Assembly: GCA_905250885.1 (NCBI GenBank)
Contig: CAJNOQ010000146.1
Location: 1-64,000 of the forward strand
Origin: Didymodactylos carnosus
Lineage: Eukaryota; Rotifera; Eurotatoria; Philodinida; Philodinidae
Direction: 5' to 3'
Length of the DNA stretch: 64,000 nt
The notes under the pieces were generated by a model. It did not search any database and was not told the DNA's origin. It saw only the letters and a list, made by a program, of their open reading frames with translations. A program made the translations under genes and the position numbers. Shown piece after piece: positions 9,035-19,948 of this stretch (within the stretch, counting starts at the first letter, position 1; every line of letters begins with the position of its first letter).

Positions 9035-10300
9035 ATGTCTACACCCCCTCTTCCCTATCAAGATACAGAATTGAATATCAATAAAATTGAAGAGGAAGCC
9101 TTTCGTCTCATCTGTGTCATTAAACCTCATTGGGCTACAAAGAAACTGACTTATAAAAAGTTAACAGATGACGTCTCAAACTCCCTGCTCGGCATGTTTC
9201 CCACATCAACAGATAACTCTGACAAAGACATTAAACACGGTCTCGTTTGTAAAGTCTATGGAAATAATTCGGATTTAATTATCGACCGAGAAAAGGAGAT
9301 AAGAGTGATGGTCGAATTAGCCCAACATCAATTTGCTAACCAGATTTTATTAAAGTTTAAAAATGGTTTTTTCTATGGGTATGTTCCTGGGAAACCGATC
9401 GATTGTAAATTGGTTCGTGACGAACGTATTTCACTGTTAATAGCTCGTCGTTTAGCCGAATTTCATTCCGTCACATCAAAATTAGAATTTTTACAGGATA
9501 ATCATATAAAATTTTCTCAGTTATCAGAAAGATTACGTCATTACTTTAATTTATTGAATGGTACAAATCCAGAAATTCACAAACGTTTGCCAGTAGCCTC
9601 GACGGAAGGTCTATTGAATACGCCTACAACACCATCGAGTTTTTTCTCAGCTGTTAAACAGTTTTTTGGTTATTCGCCACCGTTGACATTGGATAAAATT
9701 GAAGATGTAATGAATTATAAACTGACTAATATCGACAACGAGATAAAACAAATCGATATTATATTAAAAAATAAATGGTCATATATTCAAATGGTCAATT
9801 GTCATCATGGTACTCAATGCCAAAATTTTTTATACGATGAAAAATTACAACAAATAAATATAATTGATTTTGAACATTGTATGTTCAATTATTGGCTCTG
9901 CGATATTACAAATCATTTTATCGAGTTCGCCGGTTTATCTAATCCTGATTGGTCACTCTATCCCAATCGAACATTTCAAAAACGTTGGCTAAAAACTTAT
10001 TTACAGTATGCCGAATTTTTACCAGAATATATACGGTTAAAGAGTGGTGGAATAAATAAATTAAAACCAACTGATATTGAATTAGAATGTTTATGTGATT
10101 TAATTGGTAAACTAATTGCACCATGCCATCTTTATTGGGCATTATGGGCATTCGTAGAAGGTCTATTGAATCAATCATCGACAACTTTTGATTATTCAGC
10201 CTATGGAAAAATGCGTTTTCAACAATATTTAGCACATAAAGAAACATTTTTGACATCATTGGTAGTTGAGGAGCCAAAAGAGGTGATTACAAAGTTCTAA
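9035..10300 (+). CDS. Ethanolamine kinase-like protein, probable pseudokinase
   Basis: The 421-residue single-exon protein aligns through its length with animal ethanolamine kinases (ETNK), which phosphorylate ethanolamine with ATP in the first step of the CDP-ethanolamine route to phosphatidylethanolamine. Landmarks: PHWATKKLTYKKLTDDVSNS near residue 33, KVYGNNSDLIIDREKEI near 75, RRLAEFHSV near 140, the Brenner-type catalytic loop near 260, then IIDFEHCMFNYWLCDITNHF and EFAGLSNPDWSLYP. In family members the loop reads CHNDLLCKN; here it reads CHHGTQCQN, so the catalytic Asp is Gly while the metal-binding Asn survives. The frame is otherwise intact, with normal length and start. It may act as a non-catalytic homologue or be an early decaying duplicate. 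A poly(A) signal candidate AATAAA lies at 10355-10360. Confidence 0.85.
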   Translation: MSTPPLPYQDTELNINKIEEEAFRLICVIKPHWATKKLTYKKLTDDVSNSLLGMFPTSTDNSDKDIKHGLVCKVYGNNSDLIIDREKEIRVMVELAQHQFANQILLKFKNGFFYGYVPGKPIDCKLVRDERISLLIARRLAEFHSVTSKLEFLQDNHIKFSQLSERLRHYFNLLNGTNPEIHKRLPVASTEGLLNTPTTPSSFFSAVKQFFGYSPPLTLDKIEDVMNYKLTNIDNEIKQIDIILKNKWSYIQMVNCHHGTQCQNFLYDEKLQQINIIDFEHCMFNYWLCDITNHFIEFAGLSNPDWSLYPNRTFQKRWLKTYLQYAEFLPEYIRLKSGGINKLKPTDIELECLCDLIGKLIAPCHLYWALWAFVEGLLNQSSTTFDYSAYGKMRFQQYLAHKETFLTSLVVEEPKEVITKF

Positions 10301-10360
10301 ACAACAATTATGTCATTTATAACGATTTTATTTGCAAATAGTATTAATATAGTTAATAAA

Positions 10361-11304
10361 TTTTATTCTCGATTATTTAAATTACCTCAACTCAACAGAT
10401 ATGTAATAATTTTTCAACACCAAATAATCAAAAGAAGTTTAATAAAAAAAAAACTGTTTTTCTATTCATTCATTACTTCTCGTTTCATTCACGTGGAATG
10501 TAAAGTTGCTTAAATCTATTGACGTCAAACACGAAGAGAGATTTAAGCGACATTTTTCTATCAAATAGCATTTTAAAATTAAATTCAGTCGTAAAATTAA
10601 TCTCAATACCATTTCTCTAATAATCCCAACTAAAAGTTGATCATCAAAATTGATCATTTCATTACGATTGTGTATCGTACAACCAACTTGTCCGAACTAG
10701 ATGTTAAATAATAACTATTGCAAAGTATTCAATCGATTTCATCCTATTTTTTAATTTTTTGTCATTTTTCTTTCCAGTCATTCCTATAGGTATCCCTTGA
10801 TGTTAGTCAAGATATAATAAAAAATGCTATTTATCTGTTGATCTGCCATCATGGAAGAATTAAAAATCGAATAACTGTTGGTGAGAATGGTATACGCGAC
10901 TGACACTGACGAACTATAAGTAATCTATTGTAGAGAATCTTATAGTAGCACATGTGGATCTTCAAAAAATTGTCGAGTTTTTAGTTGTTTCTGAGATCCG
11001 GTGTGAGCGAGACGAAAGTTGGAAATGTTCTTGGATTTTCTGATCCCACTTTTTTATCGTTTTTTTTTTATGGATTGTTGAGACAGTACGTAGTACGTAG
11101 GTTGACGGATATACGCAAAGATCCGTTTTACTTAATATTCACATTTATTTAAAATAGTGCAGTTACAAGAAGCATAATATAAATTCAAGATTAGGACCAA
11201 TGATAACAAATATTCTCAGAACTCTTAAAAATACTTTAGAGTATTACAATAAAAAAACATTGATTAGTTATTGCATAACTCAGAAATAAAATAATAATAT
11301 TATC
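10361..11304. other. Intergenic, no gene seen
   Basis: A/T-rich spacer between the ethanolamine-kinase-like gene and the 3' end of the convergent secreted-protein gene. A short tandem duplication GTACGTAGTACGTAG lies near 11087-11100. I see nothing else. Confidence 0.45.
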
Positions 11305-12016
11305 TTATTTGTTAACTGTAGAGGCTTGTGTTGTCTCGATTGGTCTACTATATCCGCTTTGAGTTGATAATGTTTGAAGACCATCTTCCTCCGAATTGTC
11401 ATCATTAGTGAAATAAGCACCACAATTTTGTTTGAGAATTTGTTTCAGTTGCTTTTGAATTTGTTTGATCAAACGCGCATGAACTTTTTGATCCCCAGCT
11501 GAAGAACTTTGTTGTTGCATATTTGATTGCAAATCTTTTTGTATAACTTGTTTTAAACCTTGAAAATATGCTACTACATTATTGGTAAACATTTCTTTGG
11601 TAGCCGGTTTTTGTAAATAATTAAGTGTGTTTGACCATGAGCTGGCAGGGTTATCTTGCGTCTTATTTCCTTCAAGATCATTAAAATATTGTTGAATTTG
11701 TTCATATAACGTACTGATTACGGTTGTATCACTTTTAATACAAGTTTTCAAAATTTTCAACAATTTTTCCCATTTATTATCTTTATTTCCTCCCCATGCA
11801 CTCGGACCAGATAAAATGTTCAACGCTTTATGGACGCCATGTCTTCCATTATTTTTAACTCGTGCCGATTTAGTAGTTACATAGCACGCGATTGTTACAC
11901 ATAACTAAAAAAACAAAAGTAAATAAAAGATTATTTACTTTAATATTCTATGCGCTAATACGATAATTTCACACTTATTTTCTACTCACAAGTACTGTAC
12001 ATAATGTTGCTTTCAT
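11305..12016 (-). CDS. Small secreted protein of unknown family, two exons
   Basis: Exon 1 is 12016-11990 (nine codons) and exon 2 is 11904-11305, joined in phase 0 across an 85-bp intron with GTGAGT donor and a T-rich TTTTTTTAG acceptor. The product has 208 residues. It begins MKATLCTVLLCVTIACYVTT, a classical signal peptide, with the exon junction inside the hydrophobic core; this is why I prefer this start. The mature part is rich in Lys, Gln, Asn and Ser. It looks mainly helical around 60-165 (LLKILKTCIKSD, VHARLIKQIQKQLKQILKQ) and has a Ser/Thr-rich tail. I do not recognise a family. A TATA-like TATATAAATA lies at 12108-12099, about 85 bp upstream of the ATG. Confidence 0.75.
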
Positions 12017-12098
12017 GTTTCCTCGATGCGTTTGATAAAGAAATATATCGTCACTTCACTAAGAAAAGTTCGATCTAAAAATGCTTAAATCTCGCTTG

Positions 12099-12108
12099 TA
12101 TTTATATA
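12099..12108 (-). promoter_or_regulatory. TATA-box candidate for the secreted-protein gene
   Basis: TATATAAATA on the minus strand lies about 83-92 bp before the start codon at 12016, a fitting distance for a core promoter with a short 5' leader. It is identified by sequence only; A/T-rich background makes chance matches common. Confidence 0.45.
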
Positions 12109-12851
12109 GATATTTTCTAAAAGGAAATTCTAGAAAAACATTTTCTCATTTTCTTTTTTGTTTCATTGTATTTCATTTATGATTTCTAACTAATTACACA
12201 AAGAGAAGAGAGACAGAGAGTAAAGTAACCTTTTTTTCTTTTAATAATATTTTCAGGCATACCGATCTTTATTTTCTATGCTATCATTTATTTTCTCTTT
12301 CATTCTTTTATCTTCTCTTGGACATAAAAAACAAATGAAACACTAATTAATTATAAATTAAATTTCAATGCAAGATAAAACAAAGTTCGCTACTGGTGAT
12401 GCTGTATGTTATAAAAGGAGTCAATAAAATGAAAAAATATTTTTGTATCTGTTCAAAACTTACCAAAATAAGAGTAACGTCCAATTTCGAATTACTTTCA
12501 ATTTTACAGCAAACATTAAACATAAGTGACATGCCTCTTTCATGGTTGTGGCGTTTCTGCTTGAAATAAAATGAATTTCAGCACATAGTTGACAATGTTG
12601 CTATAATTAATCTCATAGTTACTCTCACAAAATAACGACTGTTAAGTCAGAAAACGGAGTCGGGAATGTGTCAGATTTCTATGGATGGTATTCTAAAAAA
12701 AAGATGGTAAATACCCTCACCAGCTAATTAATTCATCCTGAGTTCCTGCTACTGAGCACGAGTCGTACAATATAGCACGCGACAATGACTGCTTTTCTTC
12801 AACAACAAACCAAAAACACGCTCGAACACCTAGTAATATAATTTTAATTTG

Positions 12852-13125
12852 AACTGGCAAATGTGTTTAAATTAACAGAAAAACTGTTTTTAAATTAGTG
12901 AAAGTGTCATTTTATTCTAGAAAATACTCGTAAACATTTATTCATTATTCATATGCACAAAAATGTACATTTCAGAGCTTTTATTCACTATTACAAAAAT
13001 TACATAAAGAAGTTTTGTTAGTTTTCTAAAAGTAATTTTCAAAGTATAAGTAGATATTAATCAGTGGTGTAGAAATAAGATCAAGTTGTCATATGACTGG
13101 TATTAATATCACTTCTAAGAAACTA
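12852..13125. repeat. Dispersed 274-bp repeat, copy 1
   Basis: This block recurs at 18394-18667 in the same orientation and with the same length, with no indels and roughly 95 percent identity by eye. It begins AACTGGCAAATGTGTTTAAA and ends CACTTCTAAGAAACTA. It has no inverted ends, no poly(A) tail and no open frame I can support, so its class is unknown. Confidence 0.8.
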
Positions 13126-13305
13126 TCTGTCATGGTGTATATGCAAATATTTGTAAACAAATAAAATAGCGAAACGTTTCTTGCTTTTTTGCCAAGATCT
13201 TGAGCTAAATGCGCCAAAAAATGGAGGGTTTTTTCCTTAGATCCTTGATTTTGAGTCATCGAGATATACAAGTTTGTTTTGCTAATGCCTTATGTCGATT
13301 TTCAG

Positions 13306-13598
13306 TAGAGAATTGTCGGTACTTCGGTACCACTACTGTTTTCGTGCAGTACCGGAAATTTCGGTTCGGTACCTTGTTAGGTGTCGAATCGTTCGCTACT
13401 TTTGATTCGGTACCAGGGAAAGTACCTAAAAATTCGATACTTAAGAAAAAAATTAAGGGACGGGGTCTTCGCGATTTAAGGAGGAAAAGCTTCTTGTGAG
13501 TTCGAAAATAGATTTAAATAATGAAAAAAAACCGAGTTGGTACCGAAAGCTACGGTACTTTCGATACGGATCCAATGGTTGGTACCGACAATTACCTA
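13306..13598. mobile_element. hAT-like element rich in CGGTACC motifs
   Basis: The left end TAGAGAATTGTCGGTAC is matched by the reverse complement of the right end, TAGGTAATTGTCGGTACC. The interior repeats TTCGGTACC/GGTACCGAA about eight times on both strands, mostly within 100 bp of each end. The 8-bp flanks (ATTTTCAG and ATTTTTGA) agree at only five positions, so the target duplication is decayed or absent. The open frame 13209-13499 runs through the repeat and is not a gene. Confidence 0.65.
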
Positions 13599-14159
13599 AT
13601 TTTTGAGCTGTAAACTGCAATAAAATCAATCTCTGACTCCTAAACTTTTTAACTTATTTCAAAACTAATTCCTATACTGCAAGCGAGAAAATGCATATAA
13701 CTTTCTACTGCAAAATCATAATGGGTTGCGCCACATCTTATTGTATCTATGTAGTTCAGAAAAGAATTGATCACATATTTAGTTTTGAACAGAGTAGTTT
13801 TTTGACAAGTCAGTTTTTGGTTGAGTTTCAGAAATCTGTGTATACAAGAAAAACGTGCAGAAAAACTCACTTGATAAAAACTGACATAAAATCTCAAAAG
13901 GACACAGTTCAGATGTCACGTAAGCTATGAAGAGAAATTATTAAATATTTCAATGTAAAGTTTGTAGCAGATTCTATTAGCAGATTCTATTTGTAGAGTC
14001 AGACACTCTATAAAATAGAAGCTGTTGATAAATATCAACATTACGACTAATTTGATTAAATGAATAATCTGTTTTACAGCAGCTTTGAATAACATTGGTG
14101 AAACAATTCGTCAAACTGCAAGGCGACAGAGCATGATGCACTGCAGCTTATAATTTAGC

Positions 14160-14535
14160 CATTCGGGTTCTACAACAGAATCTGGAACAGCACCAGAACC
14201 AGATGTACGACGATCTGACGGAAACAAAGATAAACCCAAACAAGTCTATACTGCAGAGGATGATGAATTCGATGATGATCCTTTGCCTTCACCTGATAAG
14301 AGATTTATGAAATCAGTCCTGTACAAACATGAATTTGAAACAGGACATAATGTAGTCTGGCAAACTGGACAAAACTTTCAAAAGACTCGTTCAGATATCG
14401 ACTTACAATTCGTGAATCTCTGGAAACTATGGACAAACAGCCAGGGATAAACAGAACAATAACGTTAGCTCTGTCGATTGTATTTCCAGAAGGACTGAAC
14501 GTTACAAGGCCAAAGTTTAAGATGAAATTAAGGGC
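14160..14535 (+). mobile_element. Penelope-like element fragment, GIY-YIG tail
   Basis: The reading contains SVLYKHEFETGHNVVWQT preceded by an acidic, Pro-rich linker, and further on, in another frame, IRESLETMDKQPGINRTIT. Both belong to the C-terminal GIY-YIG endonuclease region of Penelope-like elements. The reverse transcriptase is missing and the frame is broken, so this is a short relic. It shares the KHxxETGH signature with the fragment at 4701-4990. Confidence 0.6.
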
Positions 14536-14539
14536 AAGA

Positions 14540-16330
14540 TAATGGACCCGATGGCGGGGAATTTGCGATTTTCATCGCTTTACATTGTATACTAGTGGTG
14601 CATATCGTTTGCGTATGTATATGCAATGAGTATGCAAATGCAAAAATATGTATTTTCACGTTTTTTGTAGTTTTACTTCATAACTTTGTATTTCGTCTTT
14701 ATAATGCCTTTTCAAAAGTCCAAACATCGACAATAAATTCTTCAAAAGACAGATTATGTCTGAGTTATTCAAAGCTGATGTAAAATAGATTATTCATTTA
14801 AATTACATCTAATAGTGATATTAAGAATTGTATGACTAAATAGACGTTACAAAAACCACTAAAAACCACTTGTTATTATCCATTGAAAATTGCTGTTGAA
14901 ATACCAGTGTTTATGGAAACATTGCTAAATATCGTTAAACTAATGGTTTTTCATCAAATATTCTCGCTTAGTAAGCGTCATTCTCACACTATTTGAGAAA
15001 TAATAGGATAATGTGCGTAACATTAACATCGGTAACATATAGCAGCTGACTTATCTCTAATTATATTTTTACGACGATAACGACGATGTTAAAAAGGAGG
15101 AGCCTTTGGAACTCCAGATCTTTTTTATATTCTTGAGAAGATATGCACTCCAGTTGCCTTTCTATTCCCTTACATTTGTAAAATTCATCAATATTAGTAT
15201 GAGAGTTGGTAAAAATACTTCTTTTTTCTCGTAAAAATGACCACTTTTTTAATTGTTGACGTCAAACTATATTTTATCTGTATACAATATTTCTATGAAT
15301 ATTCGTATTTTATGAGAAACGCTTTTTTCATTTCCAAGTCCATGAATTCTTTCTACTTTCATACGACAGTTTTAAGTAACTACAACGTAAGTAAATCTCA
15401 GCTGTACAAAAACTATCTCCATGGTTATGGGTGATTTAAGACAAACAACATATGAAATAATATTACTATAGTCAGAATAATGGTTTAATCAACATGGATA
15501 ATTCTATCTAAATCAAAAATAGACTTGGAGTATCTCTGCAAAATAAAAGTGTTTTGGATTGAAAAAATAATCGCTCTGTCTACGAAAGTAACTGAACGTA
15601 AACGGATCATCGCATTCCATGAAAAGTATTTCTTTTAGAAGACACAATACTGACTGGTCACGAAATAAAATGAATTGATTGCAGTTAACATAGACATTGG
15701 AAAAATGATTATTTATCAAACAACTAGGAAGAAACAAAAATATGTACATAATTATTATTTATAGCTTAGTGTTGTTGTTCGAAAGAAAGAGAAAACAATC
15801 ACACACATGCGTGTATGGAATCATATTAAACTCCGAATGCCTTTTCTTACTCTGTAGCAATTGTAAATATTAATCAGAGGTTCCATCTACTATACTGTCC
15901 GATTTCTCTATCCCTTCTGTCTGAAGCTGATAAACGTACTGTCTCTTGAGAGACCAGGTTAGAGAAGGACTTTTGCCTTTTTCTGATATTTGCAATTTCA
16001 TTTGCGCGATCCAGATTATTAGCAGACTTTATTATCAGATAAAATAGATACTTCTAATCTATTCGATTGCAGACATCACCCATGACATCTGTTAGTTGGG
16101 ACCATTTTTCTAACGTACTTATTATTTAGATTTAAAAAGCAGACTCGATTTCAAACGGAAAACGTCTCTTGTTCCTTAAAGAAATAATATGTGGTCTCCA
16201 TCTGAAATAAAGAATTTGTTCTTTTTGCTTACTGTTTATATTTTAACAGGATTAAAAAATAAACAGAACATTCATACTTTAGCTTCATAGACATCAACGT
16301 CTTTTGCATTACAATCATTATTTAATATGG
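14540..16330. other. No gene seen
   Basis: About 1.8 kb of A/T-rich sequence between a Penelope-like relic and an inverted-repeat element. The short open frames (for example 15237-15434 plus, 15513-15749 minus) lack domains and plausible splice context. Confidence 0.4.
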
Positions 16331-16338
16331 TGATCCGT

Positions 16339-17012
16339 CAATTCATCTCTTTTTTTTTGTCTCCGACAATTTGTCTCAGTCTATTCATCTGTACGTAGAT
16401 TTGTCTCTGTATTTTATGTTTTGCCCAATTTGTTCCTGCAGTTATTGTCACAGAAGATTCGTCTCATCGATAGAATCAGATCATTCGTCTCACAGTGTAA
16501 AAGGTTCATCCATAAAAGATATTCGAGAAAATTTAGAGGAAACAATCGATCGTCTTCCTCCGTTTTTCCTCTATTAGTTAATTTTTAATTCATAAACTCT
16601 ATGCTTTATACATACAAACATGCAAATTTAAATTATCCGCATCCCAGATAAATAATCACTAGTTGAATTAAAACCATAATTCATTACTAAACGTTTTATT
16701 CGTTCATCTAATTTTCGATATACCGTTTTCTGCGTAGTAGGTTCATGTTCTTGTTTACTTTTTTCGATATCAGCTTATAAAATTATAACTTGATTGGCAA
16801 ACGTCGCATGCTATACTTCAACAGAATTATTCGAACAGCAACTATACGATCATGGATATATCCACAAATGATGATTAAACAGAGGTTTCTTTCGTGCATC
16901 GCTTGAAAACTTAAGAAACTAAATTAGACAAAACATAAAATACAGAACGACACGACAAAATATGAAATACAGATGACTAAACGGAGTCAAAAAAAAGACT
17001 TGAGATGAATTG
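16339..17012. mobile_element. Inverted-repeat element with repeated ATTCATCTC/ATTTGTCTC motif
   Basis: CAATTCATCTC at the left edge is matched by GAGATGAATTG at the right edge, and similarity continues outward (ATATGGTG against CACCATTTAATAT), so the ends may lie further out. Inside the left third, variants ATTTGTCTC, ATTCATCTG, ATTCGTCTC recur at least seven times; near the right end AGACAAAA and ACGACA variants occur. No transposase and no clear target duplication. It follows the same architecture as the hAT-like elements. Confidence 0.5.
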
Positions 17013-17412
17013 TTATAGCACCATTTAATATAACTATATAATAGTAACTTAATAATCGTTATAGTGCTTGCTAAGCTTCTATTCAAATAGTTCTTCAAAC
17101 GGATTCTTTGATTAACCGAAGATCAAATAGCTCTTTTCTTTCTTATACGCGTAGAACATGTCATTCTTATTTATATCCATTTTCTGAGTTCAGTCTTTGA
17201 GACTAATGCGACTACTTTCAAACAACTCAATAATAGTTTATCATAGAGAAATTGCTTATACTGACAAACGTTTCTCCGTACAGTACTGTACTTAGAAAGT
17301 CAGATGTTATAATAAAGTTGATAATTATAATTTTTGTAGGGATGATAGAAGAGCCAATGTTTGATGTATTATTCATTTATAAAAACCAACAACACACAAT
17401 CAATAGATGGTT

Positions 17413-17772
17413 GAACTCGGACCCTCGGAAAATGGCACTTCGGATCCTCGTTATAAGCTTTCAAGGGGTATCGATGCCGAGCCCTCGGATTTCAGATAGG
17501 TAGCAAGCCCTTGACAAAAATTTCAATCCGTCGAATAGAGATGTTTGGGATTTCTGAGTCCTCGTCGTTCGAACGTGCGATGTTCGGGACTTCCATGCCC
17601 ACGCTCGCCCGAGGGTGCGACGAGGGGTCGGAAGTTTCGAATATCTCTATTGGACGGCTCGAAATTTTTTTCGAGGGCTCGCTACCTATCTGAAATCCCA
17701 GGGCTCGACATCGATACTCCTCGAAAGCTTATATCGAGGGTCCGAAGTGCCATTTTCTGACGGTTCGAGCTC
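17413..17772. mobile_element. Long foldback element, CCCTCGA-rich
   Basis: Two arms of about 130 bp (17413-17542 and 17643-17772) are reverse complements at roughly 88-90 percent by eye, including the segments AAAATGGCACTTCGGA and GATTTCAGATAGGTAGC. The spacer of about 100 bp carries more copies of the same short motif (CCCTCGA, TCGAGGG, CCCGAGG). As RNA or single-stranded DNA it would form a long hairpin. The open frames through it (17511-17812) are by-products. No target duplication was found. Confidence 0.8.
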
Positions 17773-18393
17773 TTGGCGAAGGCCCATCGAAAGCATATTT
17801 TCGAGCACTTGAAGTGCATCATCTCCATTTATATCTTCTTCAAAAAGCAGACGCATCAATAAACAAAACTTTTTTTATCAATATACGAAGTTCACATTTG
17901 TAATGAATGGAGTTTCAATATAACCATAGTTAATTAGTTAATAGACAATTTTAAATTAAAAGTACAAATAAAATACATCTCATCTCTAATTTGCATGGAG
18001 ATCTAATTTTTTTGTAGAAAACGCATTACTAGCTCTCTTTTCTCATTTCAAACGCACAACTTTTCTTCATCATATTAAACACCCTTCGAGAAGAATATCG
18101 TACTTTTTGCAAGCATCACTTCGTTTATTCATACTTCTTATGTCTTTAAGATACGCTACGCTTGATTGAAGGAATGCGGACTTAATGATGAATATATATT
18201 ATAATCTTCAACTTAACATAGCACCTTTGAAATCTAATTCAGATTGGTTGCTTAAACAAAGAAGTGATCAAAAGCTAATTTGTGTCCAAAAAGCAGTTTC
18301 TTAAAGCATTAGTTACCATTGATATATGTTTAGAAAGAAGATTAACCACTTATTTGCTGATCATAACCATAGAGGACAAAACATCCATTAGAC

Positions 18394-18667
18394 AACTAGC
18401 AAATGTGTTTAAATTAACAGAAAAACTGTTTTTAAATTAGTGAAAGTGTCATTTTATTCTAGAAAATACTCGTAAACATTTATTCATTATTCATATGCAC
18501 AAAAATGTGCTTTTCAGAGCTTTTATTCACTATTACAAAAATTACGTATGGAAATTTTGTTAGTTTTCTAAAAATACTTTTCAAAGTAAAAGTAGATATT
18601 AATCAGTGGTGTAGAAATAAGACCAAGTTGTCATATGACTGATATTAATCTCACTTCTAAGAAACTA
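18394..18667. repeat. Dispersed 274-bp repeat, copy 2
   Basis: Second copy of the block at 12852-13125, same orientation and exact same length. It starts AACTAGCAAATGTGTTTAAA and ends CACTTCTAAGAAACTA. The scattered single-base differences show that the copies have been separate for some time. Confidence 0.8.
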
Positions 18668-18749
18668 CAGAAGCACAGCATCAGAGTTAGTTATCCACAT
18701 CGATGATTCCTCTCTCTACTAGTTTTAAAAGTATACAAAACTCGGTGCG

Positions 18750-19066
18750 GTTAATCGTCATCATCTCTAAAAGTCGCTCACGAACTTTTCGAAGTAACAA
18801 TTTCTAAAAAAATCAGTATGTAGAACTTACATATGTACACCAATTATTAAAAAGTAACAATTGCAGTATCAACTGGTTTACTTTTTAAGCTTGTTGCAGT
18901 CCTTCATTCGCACATGTTTTTCACATTGATAGGTTAACAACTCTACGAAAAATGTTCTGTTAGTTCTAATAATCTGTACACATATGTAATTTCTACATAA
19001 TGATTTTCTTAGAAATTGTTACTTCGAAAAGTTCATGATGGACTTTTAGAGATCAGCATTTTACAG
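18750..19066. mobile_element. Foldback element, AAGTAACAATTTCT family, copy 1
   Basis: The left arm (TCTCTAAAAGTCGCTCACGA, ACTTTTCGAAGTAACAATTT, then ATGTAGAACTTACATATGTA) returns in reverse complement in the right arm ending near 19066 (TTTTACAG). The arms are about 110 bp with a central loop of about 100 bp. A homologous element lies at 48081-48373 inside the ZFHX gene. The left border is less well preserved than the right. Confidence 0.7.
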
Positions 19067-19635
19067 AGTGGTATAAAATAACCAGATAGGCTCAAACGAA
19101 TAGATAATTTTATAGTCAGCATCAGAAACTAACTTAGAAAACCGTGTTTCATTGGAAAAGCGGACTGACACTAGGGAACATTTTCTCGTGAGACTTTTTT
19201 CAGATTAGAATACAATTGGAAGAATGAATCATTCAAGGAATATCAAGCAATAACAGTCCATCGAAACTTGACATCTGAGTATCAACAATAAAAAAATTAA
19301 ATGATGTGTTTGATATGCTCGTACCTTTGAGTAGTGCTCGTAAACTAACAAACATCAAAGAACTCTAGCAATGTCGAAAAGAAGCGCCTGAAATCATTAA
19401 ATAAAAATTAGTGCTGGTCAAAGTATTCATATCCCAAGAAGTATATGGCAATTTGCAATTTCATTGTACCATTGTGTTTGGATATACGCAAATAAATAAC
19501 ATCTCTTATTCCTATGGACCGATTTCAACAATTGTTTTTTTTAATATCATTCTTCTGACTGATACTCACTGACATAGTAAAAAAAAGACTTTCTATCAAA
19601 CAGATTCCAAGATATTGGACTTGAGAAGGAAAGTT

Positions 19636-19948
19636 AAAAACCCCGGTTTCGGCGCCGCCTGCCAACCAAAAATCCTTTTTTCCCCGGCGGTCTTAATAAC
19701 TTCGAATTTGATAGTGCGACTGGTTTGTAGCTTGGGCGTTCAGATTATGAAGCGGGTCTGCTGCAATATCACACTTTTCTCGATAAATTTTTGATGATCT
19801 TTAAGCTTACAGACACTTTTGAGCTTTTTGTTCCGTGAGATTAAAACTGCTGATACGACCATAGGGAAAAGTTTCTTCTTTTTCTTCTATGTGTGCCCAG
19901 ACGCTATGAGTGTAAGCGGTTCCATGTTAAATAAATAAATAAATAAAA
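19636..19948 (+). mobile_element. Possible retroposon 3' remnant with AAATA tail
   Basis: A locally G/C-richer stretch (for example CCCCGGTTTCGGCGCCGCC near 19640) runs to GAGTGTAAGCGGTTCCATGT and then an (AAATA)n-type tail at about 19925-19948. A non-repetitive body with a short A-rich tandem tail is typical of LINE or SINE 3' ends, but no coding or tRNA-like head is visible, so the class is open. Confidence 0.35.

Noticed and set aside
13209-13499. A 96-codon plus-strand open frame
   Set aside because: It crosses the CGGTACC-rich hAT-like element and is explained by that repeat.
17511-17812. Three overlapping open frames of 60-71 codons
   Set aside because: They lie in the arms and loop of a foldback element; their apparent composition comes from the CCCTCGA motif.
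19636-19700. Possible tRNA gene in the G/C-rich patch
   Set aside because: I could not find A and B boxes at the right spacing or a cloverleaf in either strand.
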